Assembly: GCA_029582265.1 (NCBI GenBank) | Contig: CM055821.1 | Span: 40,805,004 to 40,869,003, forward strand | Direction of reading: 5' to 3' | Length of the DNA: 64,000 nucleotides | DNA from: Zoroaster sp. YZ-2022 | Lineage: Eukaryota > Echinodermata > Asteroidea > Forcipulatida > Zoroasteridae | Shown here: positions 57,424 through 64,000 of the stretch, one piece after another | Numbering within the stretch: the first letter of the stretch is position 1 | Layout: each line of letters starts with the position of its first letter | The notes under the pieces: model-generated | Database searches by the model: none | What the model was told of the DNA's origin: nothing | What the model saw: the letters and a program-made list of their open reading frames with translations, nothing else | Position numbers and translations under genes: made by a program

Positions 57424-58161
57424 GATTAAATGTAAATAGAGGTACCAGGAGTTTATGCTAGAGGAAGAGATTATGAGATTAGTTAAAAGCAATGAGTCAG
57501 AATATACTTGATGACAATCTTTTTGATTCCCGTAATGACGACCTAGAACGTTTATGGGTTAAGGTCAAATTTAAAAATGAGTCTAAGAATATATATATTG
57601 CTCTTGCCTATTTTCCCGTGGAAGGTGTTGACCGCGATTTAACAAATGAAATGTATATGCATTTACTTGCTGAAGTAATAAGAATAGAAGAAATAGATGA
57701 TGATGATCCTCAAATTTTAATAGGAGATATGAATGCGAGAATTGGTGATGCAATTTCATTTGGGGATCCAGTCAAGAACATTAACGGCGAAAATCTATTA
57801 TCATGACAGCAACTTATCTATTATTAATTGTTCCAATTTATGTTACGGCAAGATCACATGGATTAGGGGCTCACAATCTTCAACTATTGATTACTTTCTG
57901 GGTTCTAACGCCATTCTCAATAGGGTTGTAAAAATGATTGTTGATGAAGAAAGGGTGTATCACACAGGGTCTGATCACAATGTGCTAATTCTTAACTTAA
58001 AGCCGGATAGGCGTAACAAAGAGACCGCTAAGTCGGCGTCAAAACAAAGGCGCTTTGTTTGGGACATAAAACAAGACCAAGATTGGTCTGCCTTTCAAGA
58101 GGAGGTCAATAAAGAATTTTGTGAATGGGATACTAAATCCCTTGATAATGCAGATATGTAA
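57424..58161 (+). pseudogene. LINE endonuclease-domain fragment in the foldback core
   Basis: Two overlapping frames encode pieces of an AP-type (exonuclease/endonuclease/phosphatase fold) endonuclease: YIALAYFPVEGVDRDLTNEM, QILIGDMNARIGDAISFGD, then, after a frameshift near 57790, SSTIDYFLGSN and VYHTGSDHNVLILNL. GDMNAR and SDHN are catalytic blocks of LINE endonucleases. The start of the domain (N and E motifs) and any reverse transcriptase are absent. It could be a LINE fragment inserted in the core or remains of the element's own gene. Confidence 0.7.
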
Positions 58162-58846
58162 CCTGGAAAAATGGTACTCTTGAGAATGACGGGGATAGCC
58201 AACCAAAACAGCAAAAACCAAGATCGATAGGAAAAGGTCGCGAACTTTTCTTAAACAAATTGGGACAAAGAAAAAAATTATTTTACCTTCAAAGACAAAC
58301 GGCTTTATTAACTTCTCAAAACAAACCTTTTGAGCTAAAAATCCAAATTGCCAATTAAAAATAAGTTTTTAAAAAAATTCAAAGGTAGGAAGGTTAAGGT
58401 AAGAAAAACTCAACTGTTATAAAAATGTTTCCCAAAAGAATGTAACTCCAAGCGTACAAACAAAAATGTATAAAACCAACACAGCACTAAAGTGAAATAC
58501 AGTTTACAGACAATCAAACATCTACCTGTAAATCAAACAAAATGCAAAAGAAAATTGATTAAGAATACATGCTTACTTGAAATTAAGAAAATATACCAAA
58601 AAATGAGCAAAGTTATATTCATCATGTACAAAATAATGCAGTAGGATACTTATAAGACAACCTACATGTATGCTCCAAGGGGCTCCTTAAATTTAAATAT
58701 CAAAGGAAGTGGCTGGGTTCACATGGGATTAAGTCATAAACTCTGCTCATAAATTTGAAGAATCTACACTACCCTATGGACTTCATTAGGTATGCAAATC
58801 CCTAATATACATCTACAGAACAAACAGTTGCACTGGCAATGCATGG
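58162..58846. other. Foldback core, no gene recognised
   Basis: AT-rich sequence with A-rich stretches between the endonuclease fragment and the minus-strand 119-codon frame. Confidence 0.4.
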
Positions 58847-59206
58847 TCACTGAACCATACAAAAGAAACTGACGTGACGGTGTGCATCGCCGGCATCATC
58901 GGCATAATCGTCGTCAGTCGACGCAACACTGTCAATGATACGCTTTGCATGCAATACACAATTTGATATCTCTTCATAATCTGGAAGATATTCCCGATAT
59001 TGCAAAATATCCCTGCATAGACTATCCAACCTGTAGTGAATAATACCTACAGTATTATCGCCATTTGCAATGGATGCATGCAGTCGATCAACTCGGCTTC
59101 GTATATTCCTGATGACAACATCAGCAGCGACAACGCGAGCCGCCATTACGGCATGCAGGCAGCGCACCCAGACGACCCAGGCCGGCGCTCTAGGCGCTGA
59201 GCGCAT
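58847..59206 (-). CDS. Unknown 119-residue frame spanning foldback arm and core
   Basis: Minus-strand frame MRSAPRAPAWVVWVRCLHAV ... IRSRVDRLHASIANGDNT, YRLDSLCRDILQYREYLPDY and an acidic C-terminus. Helical, regularly spaced leucines and arginines suggest real coding sequence. It weakly recalls N-terminal regions of integrase-core host proteins, but that is a guess. The first ~85 codons lie in the inverted arm and are duplicated (with an indel) in the left arm; the rest lies in the core. Confidence 0.4.
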   Translation of the reverse strand: MRSAPRAPAWVVWVRCLHAVMAARVVAADVVIRNIRSRVDRLHASIANGDNTVGIIHYRLDSLCRDILQYREYLPDYEEISNCVLHAKRIIDSVASTDDDYADDAGDAHRHVSFFCMVQ

Positions 59207-59715
59207 GCAGCCAGCAGGCTAGGCAGGGCCAGGATACATGTAGCGCCAGCGCCCCCAGCGTTCAAACATTAGTTAGACATAACAAGTTTGTCCTCTCGCG
59301 ATCGTCCTTTGTTCGATTGGGAAAACGTCCTTGTGTGTGTGACTGTCCTTTATGGTTTTGCCAAACAACGTCTGTATTCGACTAGCGTTAGTCTTTCGGT
59401 TGTTTAGTTTTGGCTTTGTCCTTTTGTAAATTTGTCCTTTTGTCGTTTTGTCCTTTGCTTGATTTTGACTTCGTCTTTTTGAAAATTTGTCCTCTTGTCG
59501 TTTTGTCCGATTTTGACTTTGTCTTTTTGTAAATTTGTCCTCTTGTCGTTTCGTCCTTTGTTTGATTTTGTTTTTGTCTTTATAAAAATTTGTCTTCTTG
59601 CCATTTTAATTTGTCTTTATATTGATAATTTTGTTCTTTGGCTGTTTTTTGTCCTTTGTGGGCTTCTTAATGTCTATGTTGGAAATTATTTTAATTTTGG
59701 CCCTTTTGGCCGCCC
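58973..59715 (-). mobile_element. Inner arm (right) of the giant foldback
   Basis: Inverted partner of 56302-57060: GC-rich inner part, roughly 55-bp subrepeats (TTTGTCCTCTTGTCGTTTTG) and CTTTTGGCCGCCCATAAA at the outer end. It has one subrepeat partly deleted relative to the left arm. It joins the outer arm directly, without the insertion seen on the left. Confidence 0.88.
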
Positions 59716-62035
59716 ATAAACCTTCAGGGAAGAGACATGGCGGTCCCCAAGCCATTGCCGCAGCCAGCAGCTGCCATGTCTCTGTGTTTCAGGAGCAGGA
59801 TTCGAACCCGGACGTACCAGCCTGGAACTGCCGCAATTGACAGACCAGTGGACTAACGGCTTGCGCCATTTATCCTGTTGGTATTTGGAGTTGAATTTAA
59901 AACTACTTAAATAAATCTTGATTGCGTAATCATTCAAAACTAAAACATTGTGGCCACTGGGTTTCGAACCCAGGTCTCCTGCACCGAAACCCAGTACCAC
60001 TGGATTGCGCCAAGATTCCTCTTGGTATGTGCAGTTCAATTCAATACTACTTATAAATAAAACGTGATTGCGTAATTATTTAAAACTAAAGCAATGGCGC
60101 CAAAGTGTTTCGAACCCGGTTCGCCTGGACCGTAGCACAGCGGTCACAGATTGAGCTACCAATCTTCTTGGTAAATGACGAATTTAATACTACTGATAAA
60201 TAAAACGTGATTGCGTAATCATTCAAAACGAAAACATTGTTTGCACTTGGTTTCGAACCCAGTTGTCCTGTACCGAAACCCAGTAACACTGGATTGCGCT
60301 ATGATTGCTCTTGCCACGTGAAGTTGAATTCAATACTACTTATAAATAAAACGTGATTGCGTAATTATTTAATACTAAAATAATGGCGCCAAAGTGTTTC
60401 GAACCCGGTGCTTTTTCAAACCCGGTTCGCCTGAACCGCAACACAGTGCCAACAGATTGCGCCACTAATCCTCTGTTTAAATGGCGTTGAATTTAATACT
60501 ACTTATAAATAAAACGTGATTGCGTAATCATTCAAAACGAAAACACTGTGGCCATTGGGTTTCGAACCCAGGTCTCGTGCACCGAAACCCAGTACCACTG
60601 AATTGCGCCACGATTCCTCTTGGTATATGTGTATGAATTTAATACTACTTATAAATAAAACGTGATTGCGTAATTAATTAAAAATATAACATTGGGACAA
60701 GTAGGATTCGAACTCGGGTCGCTTGCATTGAAACTCAATACTAATGGATTGCTCCACCAATCCTTTTGATATTTAGGTTTGAATTTAATTCGATTTAGAG
60801 TTGAATTTAATTCTAAACCGTGACAGCAAAACCACTTAAAATGGAAAAAAATGCGCAGACCAGTGCTGGGATTCGCTTGTCCCAAACTTTGGCGCCTTAA
60901 CATTAGACCGTTGGTTATCTGCCATGGAATGTGAATGATTGGAGATTTATTGCTAGCAACAAGCATTGGTCAAAATAAAACACAAGAACTTTCTAATAGG
61001 GGTTCGAACTGCCAGACGTACCAGCCTAGAAATGTACTGATTGAATTTTCCAGTGTACTACCGGCTTGCACCAACTATCCTGTTTGTATCTGGAGTTGAA
61101 TTTAAAACTACTTAAATAAATCTTGATTGCGTAATCATTCAAAACTAAAACATTGTTGCCACTGTGTTTCGATCCCAGGTCTCCTACACCGAAACCCAGT
61201 ACCACTGGATTGCGCCAAGATTCCTCTTGGTACATGTAATTGAATTTAATACTAGTATAAATAAAACAGGATTGCGTAATTATTTAAAATTAAAGAAATG
61301 GCGCCACTGGGTTTCGAACCCGGTTCTTTTTTTAACCCGGTTCGCCTGGACCGCAGTAGATTGCGCCACCAGTAGATTGCGCACGCAGTAGATTGCGCCA
61401 CGCAGTAGATTGCGCCACCAATCCTCTGGGTAAATGGTGATGAAGTTAATACTGTACTTATAAATAAAATGTGATTGCTTAATTTTTTTTTTTTTTAATA
61501 TATCAAACCAGTGTACTAACGGCTTGCGCCACCTATGTTGTTGGAATCTGGTGTTGTATTTTAAATTACTTAAATAAATCGTGATTGTGTAACCATTGAA
61601 AATTAAAAAGTAAAGCGTCATGACACTGTTGGAACCAGAGTCAGCTGTACCAAGGTCTTGCGCCTTAACCATTAAACTGTTGCTTCATCTTATATTTAAT
61701 AGGAATGATTGGAGATTCAATGAAGACAACAACCATTGGTCAAACAAATAAAAATAAAAAAAGGTCACGAGCAGGATTCCATAAAAGTGGAACTGTTTGC
61801 GATTGATCAAACCAGTGCACTAGTGACTTACTCGACCGATTCGTGTTGCGTTCAATTTAATATATTGAAATTTATGAATGGTAATTACGCAAAAGAGAAA
61901 CGAGGTCCACAAAAGACAACTGCGGGATTCGAACTGATGCTCTTTCACCCTGCAGCTGAAACCCAACATGCTATCAATTGGGCCGCCGAATCACTCTCAC
62001 ATGTGCAACGTTATGTAATGAAATCGCGTAAATAA
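59716..62035 (-). mobile_element. Right arm of giant foldback: tandem tRNA-like units
   Basis: Inverted counterpart of 46600-48308. B-box complements (GGTTTCGAACCC-like) recur about every 145 bp, and the double-box unit is at about 60395-60435. GCACCGAAACCCAGTACCAC marks the anticodon-like arms. Collinearity with the left arm holds out to CAACAGTTTAATGG-like sequence at about 61668-61690. An extra block (about 60930-61430) repeats the innermost units. The outermost unit at 61905-62000 still has a B box (AGTTCGAATCC). Confidence 0.85.
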
Positions 62036-63726
62036 TTATCATGGGTAAAACTTTATTAACTAATGCGTAATTAACTTAAATGTATTCTGCTCCAGGCAAC
62101 ATTTGATTTAGATAGATTGTGCATAAGGGCCTTCTTCGATTATAAATATGATAATTGTTTTGAGAACAAATAACTACACAACTATCCTCGAGCCTCAATT
62201 TTTTGTAAAATAGTAAAACGATTTTATCATTGTTACTGCTATCTCTTGTCTGTGTTTTTTAAAAAGAATAATATGTCAAACATATTCAATAATTATCTGA
62301 TTTGTTTCAAAATAAATCATACCACAGTATTCATTGGACATCGCTATAATATGGGACGGTTCCGGTGAAGTTTTCCGTGAATTTCCAACCAGCGTGATTG
62401 TGACACAGGTCGTGCCGTCAAACACAGCAGAGTGTCCCACTAGTGGACGGCACTCTCAGGATATCTCCCGTATAATAGGCCTACCTTTCGAACTACAATA
62501 TCTGAAGTAGATTTTAGCTTTGGCCGGGAGGTTGAGTAGTGGACCTTTGGGGTTTAAATGGGGTTGTTAATGGGGTGATGAAGGCTTCAGGTGGGGCGGT
62601 GGCGGTGTTTGGCATGTTTTATATGAGCAGAATGTTGTTTCTTTTTCGTATTTTTACAGGGATGGGAAAACCAATTCATCTATTTCCATTCAGCTTAATT
62701 GTCGATCGGGGAGGGGTAGGGATTCAGGATAACAAGCAACTCATATTCGTCTCGTGAAAGGGTCAAGCCCTGTTTGGTTATACACCTGATTGTATCCACC
62801 AGAAACCGTAAGACGATGGAGGAAGTTGGGAACGGGGACAGGAGGATTCATCGCTAGTGTCACCAGCGCTGGGAGTTCCAATTATCAAATTTGCTTTGAA
62901 TACATTCGGTTGATGTGGACTTCGACATGACAGAGTAAATTCTTCATTCCGGTTATGTCAGTTATTCTTCCCATTCTAAAATTATTATAATGAATGTATA
63001 TACATCTGTACTTCACGATCAAGAAGTCAAGAAATATGTACAGAAACCAACGTGTAAATTTTGCAGATAATTTCATTGTGTTTTTAACGAGAAAATAGTG
63101 AAAACGCATTAAGATTTTTCTTTAAAAAGTCCCCATATGCAACTTCGTGTACAATCTTTGAAAATTTAATGAATTATTCTTCAAACTATGAAGCATCCAA
63201 ATCAACTTGATGCCATTTTTTCTACCACCGGAATGATGTTTTTTCGAGGGTATTTTTCGAACTAAAACGCAGACGACGAAACGAATATTAACGAAAAGCC
63301 TACACTTTTTCCCAATTGACGCACCACGCATTTTCGGAATCCTTCCTGTTACCACTGTGCAATAGGATTCTCAATTGGTGTTAATTTCGCAGCCGGGACA
63401 CTGCCATGTGTCACTTCGCGCTATATCCGAAAATCACACACAGTCACTTCGTGCTGTATCCGAAAACCACACAGTGCGGTGCCGTGCACATAAGCCTTGT
63501 CATCATCACCATCATCACCCGTCCATCCCACCATCCACAAAATCATCAACATCATTATACCCATCTCCTTAATGATGTATAAATGATATATTTTGAAATG
63601 ATTTGTTCCAATGATCATTCTCCTTTATGTAATATCATGAATTGTGTTAAGTAAACTACTACAATTGTTGTTTATTGTGTTGTTTCACAAAAGGAAATGT
63701 TTTAACTCAAACGTATTACAATAAAA
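62036..63726. other. No gene recognised; simple repeats
   Basis: Unique DNA. A 33-bp direct repeat (CACTTCG(C/T)GCT(A/G)TATCCGAA) lies at about 63412-63470 and a CATCATCACC-rich stretch at about 63500-63545. Confidence 0.4.
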
Positions 63727-63945
63727 ATGTAGTTGAAATAAAATCCACAACTGGAGATACATCGTTTTGCCATAAATATGTAACGGAATTAAAATCATTA
63801 ACTGAAGATACATCGGTTTACCATAACAATGTAGTGGTATAAAAACCTATAACTCAAGATACATCGTGTTGCCATAAATACCGTATAATGGAAATTAAAT
63901 GTAACTTGAGATACACTGTTTTGCCATAAAAGTATTAGAAATATG
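63727..63945 (+). repeat. Tandem repeat of about 51 bp, four units
   Basis: (A)GATACATCGTTTTGCCATAA-like blocks recur at about 63755, 63805, 63858 and 63908 with degenerate spacers. The motif is shared with 30690-31285 (AAGATAAGCTGTTTTGCCA). Confidence 0.75.
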
Positions 63946-64000
63946 ATTTGGTTAAATATTCAGCAAAAGAATGTAAGTGCATGAAATTTATCATATTACA

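Overview
The window is eukaryotic, intron-rich, AT-rich, and dominated by transposable elements. Dense interspersed repeats, Penelope-like and non-LTR retroelements, piggyBac and hAT elements and tandem-repeat foldback elements suggest a marine invertebrate, most likely a non-vertebrate deuterostome (echinoderm or hemichordate-like). That placement is an inference from repeat style; no marker gene settles it. Host genes appear only as scattered exons with GT/AG borders, so most long open frames are chance or repeat-derived.

Layout. 0-4.5 kb: half of a repeat element that has a second copy at 15.5-16.6 kb, a Penelope-like relic and a dispersed duplicated segment. 4.5-7.7 kb: about 91 tandem copies of a 35-bp unit ending exactly on the 3' splice site of one Mediator subunit 23 (MED23) exon at 7.7-7.8 kb. 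8-30 kb: mostly non-coding, with MITEs, a Penelope-like GIY-YIG fragment, a 5'-truncated LINE, a hAT MITE with a perfect 8-bp target duplication, a 1.75-kb foldback palindrome resembling sea-urchin TU elements, and a tRNA-derived SINE. 31.3-37.9 kb: an 11-exon gene of the ADNC..QNKNW / GHTFM.ADS family (which I believe is catalogued as DUF7869), with duplicated phase 1-1 exons and a terminal exon broken by indels. 38-39.5 kb: a decayed Penelope-like reverse transcriptase. 40.85-41.47 kb: the last two exons of a GGA clathrin adaptor (gamma-ear domain).

46.6-62 kb is the most striking region: a nest of insertions. The outer layer is a giant inverted repeat whose arms carry tandem tRNA-like units of about 145 bp. 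Its inner arms and core (56.3-59.7 kb) hold an endonuclease-domain LINE fragment. The left arm is interrupted by a second foldback element (48.3-56.3 kb) made of oppositely oriented arrays of a roughly 300-bp satellite. That is interrupted by a piggyBac element (50,347-54,251) with TTAA on both sides, and the piggyBac carries a truncated LINE 3' end.

The host genes recognised (MED23, GGA, a putative secreted peptide) do not form a pathway. The shared theme is tandem repeats organised inside inverted-repeat mobile elements, plus a minisatellite made of splice-acceptor sequence.
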